A stretch of 64,000 bases of DNA from Stenopsyche tienmushanensis (GCA_008973525.1 WACJ01000109.1:806001-870000), one strand, 5' to 3'; shown: positions 12,212-24,049, counted from the stretch's first letter. Made by a program: numbers and translations. The notes: a model not told the origin generated them from the letters alone.

Positions 12212-13137
12212 TTAGGGTGTCCCATAAGTTTCTTTCGTTTTTATATTAAGAAACAAACAATAATTTGTATTACATCAAAATTTATTGAATAATATATAAT
12301 CCATTATGTTCTATTATCTTTCTCCATCTCTATGGAAGCCTCATAATGCCTTCTTGCTAAAATTTCCCAGGTTTGTTGGCAAAATATTGATTAAGGTACA
12401 TTTTTATATCATTTTTTGAATTAAAATTTTTACCACATAAAGAATTTTTCAATGAAACAAATAAATAATAATCTGAAGGGGCAATGTTCGGAGAGTATGG
12501 AGGATGAGGTAAAACATTCCAGTCAAATGATAATAATTTATTTCTGATGGGCAAAGACATGTGAGGCTTGGCGTTATCGTGATGAAAAACAACGCCTCGT
12601 CTGTTTGTTAATTCTGGCCGTTTTCTGGCAATTGCATCGTTTAGATTGTCTAGTTGGAAACAATATTTTGTTGAGTTGATCGTTTCACCTTGCTGAAGTA
12701 GCTCATAATAAACTACCCCCTTCCAGTCCCACCAAATGCATAGCAAAACTGGTGGTTTTTAGGTGTAGGCCAGGTTTAGCTACAGTTAAAGCTTCTGTAC
12801 CCTTGGTCCAAGACCGTTTACGTTAGATATTCTCATATAGTATCCAACTTTCATCTCCAGTGACAAGTCTCTTCAAAAAACGTTGGCTATTATGTCGTTG
12901 GAGAAGAAGATCGTATGTTGAAATACGGTGAAGTTTATTTGAGTCAGTCAGTTCATGAGGAAGCCACACATCTGAACGATTGATGTAGCCCAATTATGTC
13001 AGATGATTATGGACGGATGTTCGTGCAATTTCTATGTTGTTAGCTATTTCGCGTAACAGTATATCGCGGGTTTTTTTCAACCATGGCTATAATTAAATCT
13101 ATGTTCATTTACGAAAAAAACTTATGGGACAACCTAA
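12212..13137 (-). mobile_element. mariner family 'ttaggttgtccc', copy B
   Basis: The left end is ttagggtgtcccataag and the right end is the complement of ttaggttgtcccataag, flanked by TA. The longest minus-strand frame (12357-12746, 129 codons) runs from LCIWWDWKGVVYYELL through VVFHHDNAKPH and SPNIAPSDYYLF to YFANKPGKF. The second and third catalytic Asp are therefore present. Upstream, in broken frames, lie PGLxPK, VTGDESWILYEN, the ISTYDLLLQRHN block and a helix-turn-helix ending in LGYINRSDVWLPHELTDS. The 5' repeat joins directly to the 'NIDLIIAM' codons, so the first helix-turn-helix is missing. Frame breaks near 12750 and 12830 disable it. It is 926 bp long. Confidence 0.85.
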
Positions 13138-13172
13138 TAATTAACATCCTGTTGTAGTGACATACCCATGCT

Positions 13173-13331
13173 TCATCCCTCGTCACGATAGAGTCCAGAA
13201 AAGCTTCTTCCTCTTGTGCAGCCTTCTCTGAACAACCTAATCCACTTCGTGACATGTTGTCGACTCATCACATCACTACCATAAACATCCATATTCTGAA
13301 AAGTCAAAAAACGGATGACCGCACAGATATC
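13173..13331 (-). pseudogene. N-terminal helix-turn-helix fragment of another mariner-like transposase
   Basis: The minus strand reads AVIRFLTFQNM, a gap, then YGSDVMSRQHVTKWIRLFREG. This matches the N-terminal DNA-binding domain of SETMAR-type mariner transposases, whose usual pattern is AVIRFL-x(n)-VYGE-x-MSRQ-V-KW-x(2)-F-x-(E/G)GR. The linker between the two helices is shortened and no catalytic part follows. It begins 36 bases beyond the end of copy B and is unrelated to that family. Confidence 0.55.
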
Positions 13332-14789
13332 GCACAGGAGGTGGCAGAAACGCGCGATGACCTCTCCATCGGAAGAATTTACTATGACTGAACAAATGGC
13401 CGACAAACACGCGGAATCAAACAAACTGAGTGTTTCTAAGAAGACATTTTGTAATGACATCTTAGCTTAACTTAATCATTATTTTTCCATTTCCATTGGT
13501 TTTGAGATATTAAACAAAAAAAAAATATTTTAATACATTGCATTATCTCCATTCAGATAGCTTGAGATATCTCTCGAACTTTCGAAAACTCCTCGAAGTC
13601 CTTACTTTAATAATACATTTAAATTTGATAATACCAATACAATGAGATATAATACAAGCAATCTAAATCAGATCAATTTAGAAACACACACATTTCTAAA
13701 TATCTCCAAGGCTTAAAACGATGCGTCTTCTCGTGTCCCTCATTTAATTACAAACAAAACATTCACAGTAGTGAATAAAAGGTAAGCGAGCTATTTATAT
13801 AATGATATACAAAGCGGAATCTGTGCCATTTGCCAGTTTTTCGAGCGCTGGCTTTGATGCCCGAGGACGGCTTTTATAATCAGGGAAAAGGTTTAGCGGG
13901 TTATAAAAGGATAGAAAATATTAGCCCGGGTCCGGAGGGGTGGCGGATCGGATAGGGGTGGTGTCCAAGGGCAGCGGAGGGCTGAAAAGAGACCAAGAGG
14001 TGGCAATTAATGACAACGTTGTCAGCGAGGCCATCATAGCGGTAGCGGTTGTTGCATAATGGCCCACTATCCGTTTTATGCCAAGGATAAGTACTTTTTT
14101 GTTAAACCCTTCACAGGGAAAACGGCAATAAACTTGATAAATAAATTCTTAAATTAAAATCTTTGTCATGGGACAATGTAGGTGGGACGGGGAATTGAGA
14201 AATTTAACAGGGGATGCATTGTCGTCCCCATGTTAAATAATTTTATATATATATATTATCTTTGAAGATAATAATATTTCCCCCTATATAAAACGAGTTT
14301 TATCTAGCATAACTACATGATTTAGTTTGGCTTTTAATTCAAAATGAATAGAGAATCACTTGAGAACTCAATAAAACTATGCAAATTCATAGTGTAGAAA
14401 TAAATGTTAATTTAAAAAATTTAATGCAAATATATATTTTGTAAATATAAATAAAATGTCGGTCAATTGTCCGCCGCGGCTTTGCTTGGTGGCACGTATT
14501 CGGGAGTTCTAATTTTCGATAACTTTGTCGCTTAAATCTGACTGAATTTGACCTACGATTTATTGTACAATTTCGGTGATCAGTTCATAGCACTGCCGCG
14601 GGAGATAACCATGCACTCAAATCGCTCGTACAGAATATCCATCGTGGCATGCGCTATGTAGCGCCATCCTATTAGAACCACATATCGTCGATATCCAGTT
14701 TAGATCACAAGAAGTTGCTTATCATCGATCTAGTCGTTGACAATTATAGCAATGTCAGTTTCATTTTGAAAAAAATACGGACTAATGAT
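13332..14789. other. Intergenic; unique GC-richer block 13.79-14.24 kb
   Basis: 13790-14240 is non-repetitive and includes ataaaaggatag-type words and a run of G-rich text (agcccgggtccggaggggtg). No frame with recognisable coding character was seen. 14460-14790 is mixed sequence with no motif I recognise. Confidence 0.35.
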
Positions 14790-15124
14790 TCCGCTAGATG
14801 AAAATAAAAAGCAATGTTTGTTTGTCCGTATTTAATGCGCTTCCATACCGTTCATCCGATTGCAATAAAACTTTGTCAACTTACTGTATGCACTTACGGA
14901 AACAACATAGGCATAGTAAAATATTGTAAAGATGCACCATATTAGCGCATATTGGTCTGATAAAATGAAGTTTGGGCTGCGGTGGTGAAAAGCGTGTTTG
15001 CATATGTTTTTGGATCCCGGCTCTTCAGCTCGCACTATACGTGACCTGAAGCAATAAACCACGCACTGCGTTTTTTTTTCAGATAATTATTATGGCATTG
15101 CAATGCATACCGGGTATTCGCTAG
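14790..15124 (+). mobile_element. Helitron-like non-autonomous element, copy 1
   Basis: The left part contains caatgtttgtttgtccgtat, then 'gcgcttccataccgttcatccgatt'-type text (interrupted) and gaaactttgtcaactt-like text. This arrangement is common at Helitron 5' ends in insects. The right end is cataccgggtattcgctag followed by T, matching the CTRR-plus-T rule with a short hairpin-forming stretch just before it. Copy 2 at 16.1 kb shares both ends with a different middle. There is no inverted terminal repeat and no target duplication. The exact 5' base is uncertain. Confidence 0.55.
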
Positions 15125-16116
15125 TTATAAAATGAACATATGAATAGATTTAAGTGCTTATAACCGATATTTATCGAGGAATTCAACAGAATATCCGGAA
15201 TGTAACCATTGCCGTTATCCAAGTCGGTCAGACTAAGAATTTCTGAAATCCGTATTTAATTCCATGACAATTCAAAGATCATCAATCCGTTTGAAATGCC
15301 GAAGATATGCTCCATTAACGGCGTCGGTAATTGTATCTGTTGTAAAGGAAGTCGATCGAGATTGCAGAGGACGGGAGGTCCTTGCCGGAAATGCACGAGG
15401 ATCTGCTCAATAGGGCCTCTTTGTTTTAATATTCCGACTAGCGTTTCTTTGGGCGTCCTGCGGCGGCACAACTACAGCCGCATGGACAAGATCAAAGGAC
15501 CTCCATTGTTTGACCGCCAAACGTGATCGTCATTATTTTGTCCGTAATTAGTTTGTTAGTAAATTTAATGGAGGCCTCACGTACGGAGCCTTGAGGAGTT
15601 ACAGAGTATCGCGTTCGCAAAGGCGCCCAAATTTGAGAATCTCTCCTCATAAATTATGCCTTCGCACATTAACTGATGTGTATGTAATGTTTTATAATAT
15701 TATTAATGTGATTTTACAGTTAATAAACAAGCAAAAGCCGTACTTTAATCAAATTAGGGTGGATTAATTTTAAATGTTATTCTTGAGAGTACCATCTGAC
15801 AAAATCTTAAATTGAGGATACGTGCTTCTTGGAATAACGCCATTAGGGACTCTAACCAAGGACGTATTTAATAGAATAAAAGCAATTAAATCATCATGTA
15901 ATATAAAAAGTATGTACCTATGACATTCACGAGAAAATGTATATTTTACTTATGTAATATACGAAGCAAATTAGTACATCCGAATAATTATATTGAAATA
16001 AATAATTAAATTTTCAAGCTTTTGAAGTGGCAATAGATATACTTAGCATATTTTAAGCAATATCCCTTTAAAGCAGAGGTTTTTAATATGTTCAAGCGTT
16101 TCCAATATATATTTTT
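15125..16116. other. Intergenic; mixed-composition block 15.2-15.6 kb, no gene recognised
   Basis: 15250-15530 is GC-richer and open in one frame on each strand (71 and 76 codons). It contains Cys-rich text on the plus strand (CICCKGSRSRLQ...CRKC) but no family I recognise. The rest is AT-rich. Confidence 0.3.
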
Positions 16117-16363
16117 TCTAATATTTTTTACATATATAAAAATCAATGTTTGTTTGTTCGTATTTAATGCGCTTCCATACCGTTCATCCGATTGCGATGA
16201 AACTTTGTCAACTTACTGTTTACACTTGTAGAAATAACATAGGCTTAGTAAAAATATTGTGTGGGTACCATTGTCTACGAGACGAGAGCGAGTGTGCATA
16301 TGCTTTGGATCCCAAATAATTATTAATCTTGTGGCATAGCAAGGCATGCCGGGTATTCGCTAG
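16117..16363 (+). mobile_element. Helitron-like non-autonomous element, copy 2
   Basis: It begins TCTAATATT then atatataaaaatcaatgttt, and ends ggcatgccgggtattcgctag followed by T. Both ends match copy 1 (14.8-15.1 kb), while the interior is shorter and diverged. Start TC, end CTAG, absence of inverted repeats and a neighbouring T fit Helitron rolling-circle elements. No Rep/helicase coding is present, so it depends on a partner. Confidence 0.6.
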
Positions 16364-16418
16364 TCTATTATAAAAATATTGACATGTATGTTGAATAGCC
16401 GAACAATTTTTCACAAAT

Positions 16419-16667
16419 CTATTGTGTATGTAGCAATATGTAATATGCTTCATCATTAACATTAAACATTCGTGTTTCGTCATTTAGTCTGGATCTGATT
16501 TTGGAAGTCAGGCAACTTGCTGCTGAAAATGTACGCTCAGCCTCCACACTCGTTGGAGGTATCGTCATCAGATATTTAAATGCTAGTTCGAGTTGATGAA
16601 CGCGTGAGCTCCCATTTTCGTAAAACACCATCAATGAGACTGATGAAATTCCTTTCTGCTGAGACAC
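16419..16667 (-). pseudogene. hAT transposase C-terminal dimerisation-domain fragment
   Basis: The minus strand reads LELAFKYLMTIPPTSVEAERTFSAASCLTSKIRSRLNDETRM. This is the hallmark of the hAT C-terminal dimerisation region (L-IP-TSV-AER-FS-A--L---R--L). The frame ends at a stop near 16419, close to the natural C-terminus. Only about 80 codons are readable and the catalytic part is absent. Adjacent DNA (about 16546-16935) is shared with the window's right edge, so both are pieces of the same element family. Confidence 0.75.
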
Positions 16668-16935
16668 GGACTAAAACTCGCAAAATTCCCGATTTCCCGA
16701 CAAATTATTTATTTCCGTCGCTGCAGATGAATACTTTTATACTATTATACTTTGATGTGATTCGTAATTACATTACGGAGGAATACAAACATTCTGAACT
16801 CCGTATCTATTATATTTCATATCGACACTCCCATTATTCGTCGAGGTGTAGTAAATACATCACCGGTAGGGAAAGTTTAATATAACAATTTGAAAAATAT
16901 ACATGTACGCTATATATGTATACATAGATTAGACA
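16546..16935. repeat. Dispersed repeat, copy 1 of 2 (partner 63628-64000), part of the hAT element
   Basis: From cactcgttggaggtatcg to acatagattagacagt, this segment is nearly identical to 63628-64000 and in the same orientation. The partner lacks about 22 bases after tgctagttcgagttg and has scattered substitutions. It overlaps the hAT TSVEAERTF coding block on the minus strand. Confidence 0.8.
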
Positions 16936-19176
16936 GTCACTGCAGCTCCTAGGCGTTGCCTAAGTTCGCCAATTAGTAATTACGCCACTGTTTCCAAGCG
17001 TCCAGATTTCGTCGGGAATGTCTCGATTCACAGCCAGTATGAGAATGGCAGAAAAAAATTTGTCTTCTCACATTGACGTTTCTTCCCTCTCCTTCCCCAT
17101 TACCTCATAGGGTTTCCGGGGAAAAGGATAATGTCCATGATCTTATCAGATATTTTTGCATCATATTTCATACGGGCTGAGTATGAGAAAAAAGATAGTC
17201 AACTTATGTAATAAGACGTTTTTGGTCACGGATCTAATAAAAATATCTCAGCGCGAATCTATTGGGAAGTCAGTGAGAAGTATACATCTTCCCGCGGCCA
17301 AGACTACCGGTTGACTCTTTTCGCGCATTCATATCCCGATTCGCGCATGCGCATGGCGCATTAATAAGGCTATCATTGCGCTTAAAAATATTAACAGCTA
17401 ACAGCAAAAAATATTTGCTATACTTACCATAAGTGAATTTCTGATATCAAATATACATTTAATAAATATGCGATCTTGGAATTCAAGATTTTGAGCTCAA
17501 TACTAAAGAAGGTGGAGTTGACGACCACATTTTTTAAATGTACGTACGCTATGAAAGCTCTATTTAAAGTGGTATTATTGCAAAGGTTGTTTATCCACGC
17601 ACCCTATATATCCAAGAAATGAACATTGGTTGATTCTACATATTTTACGCATAAATGCTATCATTTTTGTTTAATTTCAGATCCACAAAGACGTGAATAC
17701 ATCGCATCGAAATGTAAGCTATTTTTCTACCCCTCGAAAGTTTCTTTCCCTCATTCGGTCCGCAGTGTATATGTTTGGTTCGATGGGTACACGCGTACGA
17801 AATATGTCAGCGATGTTTATAGGGCCCTCCGAGAGCGAGGTGAAGAAATGATATTTCATCAAATGTCAAGTGTGAGGGGATGAAAGAAATTCCACGTAAA
17901 TTTGGGCGCGTTACCTGGGGCAGTCATCATCAGGAGGGTTCCTCATTGTGGATTCAACCCACACCACCGCAATCTGTTTGCCGTCAGGAAACATAAAGCA
18001 AGCCTTCACCAAATTGACGATTTCTCAAAAGATGTCGCTGGAGCATAGGTAAAATACAAATAACGTCTACCTGTCTGAGAGCGAAACGATCCCCAATCTG
18101 AGGAGATATGGTATAACTGCCGACGATTTTCACGCGTTTGCAGACACATGTATATTTTGCGCTGGTTGTTGTGCGAATTTAAATTTGATTTGTTGTTTGA
18201 AATAATATCCATTCAGAGCGGATGAAATCGGATCGCACAGTTTGGGAAGCTTGGATGCATTTGTATGCACCTTGCATAGCGTTTGCACGCTTCACCGCAG
18301 GGTCTTTACGCAATTTGGTCCCGAATATTCGGAAGACAAACTGACTTCTGCGGTTTTGGATTCTGCTGGGGTATTCAAGGGATCGCCTGAGACAAGCTCA
18401 TGTGGTCTCCTCTGGGACAGCAAGAAATGATCATAGGGACCCCGAAGGTATTTGCCAACTTACCTTCAAGACCGCTGATAAGGGACCCGGAGCTAAAATT
18501 CGATAATTAATTGGTATCGTAAATATTTTCCCAAGTCGACCCAAATTATTCTCGGTAACCAATGAGTACTGAGGAATAAGCTTTGATGTAATTTGCTGAA
18601 ATTGATTGGCAAAATTACGAGAAATTGGATACTATTTCAAAACAAATTAAAAATATCAAGAACTGAGAAAATGTTCAACAATTTTGAGGTTGCTATATAA
18701 ATTCACAGCGTACTTATTTAAAAGTGCTACTGAATATATTATAAGGTAAATTTTAGAATAAATCATATCCTTTTTGATGTAGAATTAACCATGCAAATTG
18801 CAAATCTATAAGATTAAGTATTTATTTGATGGATTTGGATTAATGCAATTTAGCCCCAAAAATTAATATTATTTATAAAAATATTCAATATATTCGCATA
18901 ATTTAAGCATCGGTATCATAACTCAATCATTTTGATATTTACATTATGGGATGTGTGGTTAGTGACCACATTTTTAAAGCATTCAAATGCTTAATAAATC
19001 ATGTTAATATGGCACACAAGACCATTAAACTTTCAAATGGTCAATCGCCAATATCACTATAATGATCTCTGATATAGTAATTAAAATATTTAGGTTAATG
19101 ATACTAATTAAGATTAAGTATATCGGCGCATCCGTATAGGATTTATATTAGATCAAACCAATATGTTTATATATTT
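16936..19176. other. Intergenic; several short unexplained open frames
   Basis: 17230-17360 shares a diverged stretch (agaagtatacatcttcccg, then accggttgactc-like text) with about 32165-32245. An 85-codon frame at 17626-17883 is preceded by gtttaatttcag, which would suit a splice acceptor, but no motif is recognised. A 62-codon frame at 18242-18430 likewise has no match. No feature can be firmly supported. Confidence 0.3.
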
Positions 19177-19234
19177 TTGAGTGTTGGTCCAGCAAAGACC
19201 ACAAGAGCGCCGCGGAACTTCTATTGGCATCGAT

Positions 19235-19777
19235 TTAATGGCATTTATTTAGCGTTTCCATACATTTTATATACGATCTGGTCAGTTTCGATGTGCGGAA
19301 AAAAACCGCATCCCCATGGAATAAATTGTGGTTCCAGACTTGGCAGGGACTGCGTAAGTGCTGGAACATTTTATATATATATCTGCGTCTGCGAACTAGC
19401 TCCGGGCTAACAATTTGTCGTATGCCGGCTGAATATGTAAAAATGAACCCCAACCCGAAACGTCTCCCAGGATATGTCTTCTTCTCTATCCGCATCCTAA
19501 GAACTCCTTTTGTTTCCGAATGCGAAATGAGCCAGGACTCAATCGGGGTACCCGCGAGCGCAACGTGTCCCTTCAATATCGCCGGAATTTCGCCGGAATA
19601 ATGAAGTGAGCATTGAATTTCTTGCTCGGAATAAATATAAAGGATCAATGATCCTTTGGAATACTTCCAAGACAAAGATGAAAACAAAGCACGGTCAATT
19701 TGAGCCGCCGAAATCTTGTATTTATCGAAGAATATATAAAAATGCTTGTAAAATGGGCCGAACGTAATTTGAGACAT
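19235..19777 (-). CDS. Uncharacterised open reading frame, 180 codons
   Basis: This is an unusually long uninterrupted frame for such AT-rich intergenic DNA, starting at an ATG. I do not recognise it. The predicted protein has no obvious signal peptide or repeated segment. It contains a basic patch (PELVRRRRYIYK) and mixed aromatic content (GPFYKHFYIFFDKYK at the N-terminus). A 102-codon frame overlaps on the opposite strand, and local GC is raised, so the length could reflect composition rather than selection. No promoter, intron or neighbouring gene supports expression. It could be a chance frame, part of a decayed transposon, or a lineage-specific exon. Confidence 0.2.
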   Translation of the reverse strand: MSQITFGPFYKHFYIFFDKYKISAAQIDRALFSSLSWKYSKGSLILYIYSEQEIQCSLHYSGEIPAILKGHVALAGTPIESWLISHSETKGVLRMRIEKKTYPGRRFGLGFIFTYSAGIRQIVSPELVRRRRYIYKMFQHLRSPCQVWNHNLFHGDAVFFRTSKLTRSYIKCMETLNKCH

Positions 19778-20400
19778 ATGTTGCTAGCATGAGTTATGTT
19801 ATTTGTTCGGAAGACAGGGTATAAATATTAAAGTTAAATTATTCAAAGAGGTACAAATGAAAGTTCTTCATACAGCTTCTTGAGAACGTAGGCAAACTTA
19901 TTTTGTGGTAATCCAATTTCGCAATAAACTACCTAACGGTATTAAGACGCTGCTTCCTTGTTATATGTGAATATGATTAAGTATCAAATATCTATCCTTT
20001 TTCATTCAAACATAATCCATTAGACTTAATTTGAACATACGAAAATATTCCTGTAACAAAGAGGAAGGGAAGACCTATTCAGGTATTGGTATAAATATTA
20101 ATATTGAAATTATAGCAATAACAATTTAGATAGGCATACAGCTAAGTCAAAAGATTTAGATATTTTAACAAGATTATTAATAATTGACAAAACTAGGGCG
20201 TTTTAAAAAGGTAACACATAGTCTAGTGCTATTTACATTTAACACGTTGCCATCGGATTACCGTTATCATTCGCCTTAAAATGCTCTAACATTTTAACTA
20301 ATTAGTAGTTTTTAAAAAAAATTGAAGAAAACATTTAAGACCTCTCATTAAATTTTTTAAAATGTGGTACGCGTGATAAAAATCAATAATGTATATACAC

Positions 20401-21172
20401 TTGAGTCGGTTTTTATGCGATAGATACGTTCCACGGGGAGTCGCATATAAAAAAATCGCATAAAAAAACGTGAACTACATAGAAAACTGAGGAATAGGTT
20501 TCAATATTTTTAAAAATCGCATAACTTCAAATCAATGTGACAGAATGTACAAAAAATCGCATTAAAAAAATCATATAAACAAAAACACAATACAAATTTA
20601 TCTTAGATTGCTTTAAAGTCTATCGATAAGATCTCATTGAGATTTGAAAGCTCGTTCAGAATTTGAGTCATGAACAATAAATACATTTTCTAATTTATTG
20701 CTTCTTGTATACAGCAAGTATATTTACAGTAAGTAGGACAGGAGTTTCTTACGCTTTAATATCGTAAAATCAAACTAATAATATCATCGTCATTCAAGGG
20801 AGTATCCTCAAGCGATTCATCGACATCATTTTGAGAAAAAGTATCAAAACCTTCTTCACCAAGTTGATTTGCCAATGTAATGATTTCAAACAATTCCGTT
20901 CGACCATCATCCTATACACACTCACACTTTTATGGTTGTAACTTGCACTAGAATTAATTTAAGACTTTATTTTATGCGTATTCGCATAAAAAGTTTTGTC
21001 CTCTATAGAAAAATGAAGAATATGTCCGCGTTTACGAGAGACGCATCTGTGTATCGTTAGCCAATTTTATCACAAATTATAAATATGAACACTTGGTTCT
21101 GTTTTTATGCGGATATTTTTAATGCGAATTTGAAGTTATGCGATTTTTAAAAACTATGGAATCTATCCTTAA
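20401..21172 (-). mobile_element. pogo/Tigger-like DNA transposon, deletion derivative
   Basis: The left flank carries tttttatgcgatagatacgt, then aaaaatcgcataacttcaaat (about 20512-20532), whose complement attcgaagttatgcg-type text recurs near 21120-21150. Both sides therefore carry the same subterminal words in opposite orientation. GCGATAGATACGTTCC-like text at the end is typical of Tigger-type terminal repeats. The minus strand codes for a short acidic C-terminus (EIITLANQLG then NDVDESLEDTPLND, 20756-20911), which matches the Tigger fragment at 30.3-30.7 kb. A palindrome atgcgtattcgcat lies at about 20973-20986, and a matching one precedes the 30 kb coding fragment. Confidence 0.6.
20756..20911 (-). 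pseudogene. C-terminal acidic tail of a pogo/Tigger-like transposase
   Basis: About 50 codons end at a TAA stop, upstream of which is an in-frame stop at about 20912-20914. The peptide EIITLANQLG...TFSQNDVDESLEDTPLNDDDI aligns with ITLANQLDTFYPNDVDELLEDNPLND at 30.4 kb, with a five-residue insertion. Acidic tails rich in D/E and L are usual after the DDE domain of Tigger proteins. Confidence 0.55.
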
Positions 21173-22975
21173 TTTTTCCTTTTTCCTTTAAACTAAAACC
21201 AAATCTGAATGATTTAATCAAATTGTGGAAGCGTCTATTATCAGAAATTTAACTATTTATCGCATTAGACCCTTTTTATAAAGCCAATGAATGAAAATAC
21301 GTTTTTTACATCGACTTGGACTAAAAAAATAAATTTCTAAACGATGAATCCAATCCATTTTGTAAAATTAATATGCTATAAATCCGCAATATGTTTAAGA
21401 AAGCGGTCTTCAATACGCTCATCTCGGTGGCCCGCCAGGTGATTGTTCACAAATAAAACTCAGAGATCGTTTTACCTTCAATATTAATTGCAAATATTGG
21501 TGAATACAAATTTAAAAAAAATATATATTAAGATATGATTAAAACTTCGAAAGTTACGCGTATTTTAGTAAGAATTAAAAAAATTACATTATTGCAAAAA
21601 ATCGTCTGCTTTAGACTTTATGCTGTCCACGCAAATATCCCGCCGATAATGTGTTAATACATTATTATCATTAGAATTAAAACTCAAGCAATCTATAGCG
21701 ATAATGATGTTTGTGTTTGTCTGTTGATTATAGACATTTTTCATTAGTTATAATCGAAAAACGCCACAAATATTATTAAATTTGATCCAAAAATTTATTC
21801 GGATTAAGCACACATTATCAGATTCTGGTTAAAGCTTAATATTAAAAACCAATATATATGAAATTGTCACCGACAATGGATAATGCGGATGATATTTATA
21901 GTATCGCAGCCATGAAACAATGATTTTTGCCACAATAGATTAATCCGGCAGTGACATTAATCAAACGAACAAAAATGCATTATAGCGGAATTCAAAAATG
22001 CATAATGACGTTGAGGTTCGAAATGATCATAATGAATATAGCTAAAATGTTTAATCCGGTATTTTAACAATCAACGCCGCAGTATTCGACATTCACAACC
22101 ACAATGGCATACATTTGTGGCACCAAATGAATAGCCAATGGCTCCTGTAATAGAAACATTCGAATTGTGCATCCAACGGCACAATGATGCCATCATCTCG
22201 CTTTTATGAATAGAAGTATCGCTTATGATCCATAAAAAACGCCATGATTCATGTTTTAAAAAACGACCGCAGCGATAAGCATCCCACGCGTTTGACCCAA
22301 ATGGCCGATACCGTTACTGCCCACCCCAAAGAGATCATATTTTGTGCAACAAAGGCGGATTATGTCGAACGTTGTTCGTAATAAAGTGGCCATGGTCGTT
22401 GAAACGACTGAGAAATATTTACATGCACTATCGGCCGGTGGATCGTGGCCAGGACACAATGGAGGACACGCAGCAGCATCAATAACGTGGGGCAGCTAAA
22501 CAAATACACGTAGCATCACGAATCACGTCTACAATAGAATTTACAATTCGTAGAATCGTTTCCCTTTCTCTTGAATACGAAACGTCTGTCTTTCTGTTTG
22601 GGTTCGTGTTTAGCATGGACGTGAACGACTCTGTGAGACGGAAACTCGTGAGACATCCTGCTGAGTCCTTAAATGTGCGCTCAATCAGCGGGCAAATAGT
22701 GCCCACGCTATAACGACATTTCACGATCAAATTGGATAAAAAACCTCCCCTAACTTAAGCCAATTTTGGATGTATATTTTTTTGTACTTATAATGCCAAA
22801 TAAGATAGATACAATAAAGTATCTGCAGTTAATAATGGTTAACACTTTGTATCGAATGACAGCATTTGTCGAATGTTAGCTCCATCTTCTGCTAATTTGT
22901 ATTTCAACTCATAAAACTTTTATATTTCAACATTGTATATATCTTTACACTTTGTGAATATAATTTCTTAAATAT
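21173..22975. other. Intergenic; unique GC-richer block 22.0-22.75 kb
   Basis: 21425-21470 (gcccgccaggtgattgttca and following) resembles 34565-34610 (gcccgcaaagtaattgttct and following), so it may be a retroelement 3' scrap. 22000-22740 is non-repetitive and moderately GC-rich, with overlapping frames of 67-83 codons but no recognised motif. It could be regulatory DNA or unrecognised exons. Confidence 0.3.
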
Positions 22976-23106
22976 TAGTCTCTGTAATTCTGTTGTGTGT
23001 GATATTTCACAAAACAAGGATTACAAAAATATGTAGTTTGATGTTTTTTGCCGGCTTTCTTTCTTTGGCAACAGACTTTGTAATCCTTCCTAACTCCAGT
23101 TTAACC
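22976..23106 (-). pseudogene. piggyBac transposase C-terminal cysteine-rich domain remnant
   Basis: The minus strand reads RKDYKVCCQRKKAGKKHQTT then YFCNPCFVKYHTQQNYRD and a TAA stop. This matches the end of piggyBac transposases, where the usual pattern is C-x2-C, a basic K/R stretch, T-Y-x-C-x2-C, then CF-x2-YHT. The middle Cys pair region is shortened by a few residues. No catalytic part lies upstream in readable frame. Three one-ended TTAA fragments at 37.6, 45.7 and 59.6 kb may belong to the same superfamily. Confidence 0.6.
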
Positions 23107-23689
23107 CCTAAAGGAGTACTATCCCAGGGCTTGGGACTTCGATTTCAAGTTTGTTATTAGTTTACGCAAAGAAATGACCGAATATTGTGTGCTATCGACA
23201 GTGATTATTTATTTAATTGCTTCCTGTTCGTCGCTGCTTATTGAATGAGTCTTTGGCCGATTATCGTTTCGTTCTAAAGCAGGAGCAAATGAATCGATTT
23301 ATTGTGTATTGTTTATATAAAAAAATGACGTGGTCTTGTATACCATCAACAGTGCTTATTTATAATTTACTCTGCCTCGAATTGAAGATTGTCTTATGCT
23401 GATAGGAGCTGACAGAAAGTAATCGATGTAAAGCGATTATGGCATTAATTCTTATAGGGATCAAAAACTTAGTAGTCTTTCTGTCACGACTGTCAAATTC
23501 GAACAAATACCGAACATGCAGTCCGGTTCGTGATTTCGAACTAATTTCAGATAGGAAAATCTTATAGCTATTTGAAGGGGTGTTATGTTACACTTCATAA
23601 GTTTATACAGAAGAACGTAGAGACCCAATTCAAAGGAACTAAACGTAAATAGTTATTACCGCGCAACGAATTTTCACTTCAAACTGAGT

Positions 23690-23754
23690 GGTGAGCGAGA
23701 GTCACCTCTCGTGTTGCGGCATCAAATCATATGGTGAGTGACAGTCACCTCTCG
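23690..23754. repeat. Two direct repeats, each able to form a GGTGA/TCACC hairpin
   Basis: ggtgagcgagagtcacctct (23690) and ggtgagtgacagtcacctct (23733) are 22-base direct repeats (each ending in CG) 43 bases apart. Each contains GGTGA and TCACC arms around a 7-base loop. Related gcagtcacc words occur at about 37385-37435. They could be protein-binding subterminal repeats of a decayed transposon, since the piggyBac remnant lies 600 bases away, but that link is only inferred. Confidence 0.4.
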
Positions 23755-24049
23755 ACTACAAAGTTTTAAGAAAAATGCTCATAACTAAGCAAATAAGTGG
23801 CCGTTAGTAGTTAGTACTAAGGGCTACCAATATATAAATAAATATACGAGTATATTTTTAAAAAATCTGTAATTTTTGTTTGTGTTTGAGATTTTTTAAA
23901 CAAATTTCTAATATCTCATGTAGTCGGCGGACCCCCTCCCCCCTTTTTTTGTGGACCTCATCCCAACCCTTATGACTTAATTTTTCAAATAAACAAATAT
24001 TACATGGTCAAAATAGATCTTCTTATAATATTTTCTGTAAATAAATTTT

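Noticed and set aside
21690..21760. A fourth Helitron-like 5' end (gatgtttgtgtttgtctgtt)
   Set aside because: The similarity is limited to a GT-rich word and no matching 3' end or ccataccgttcatccg block follows.
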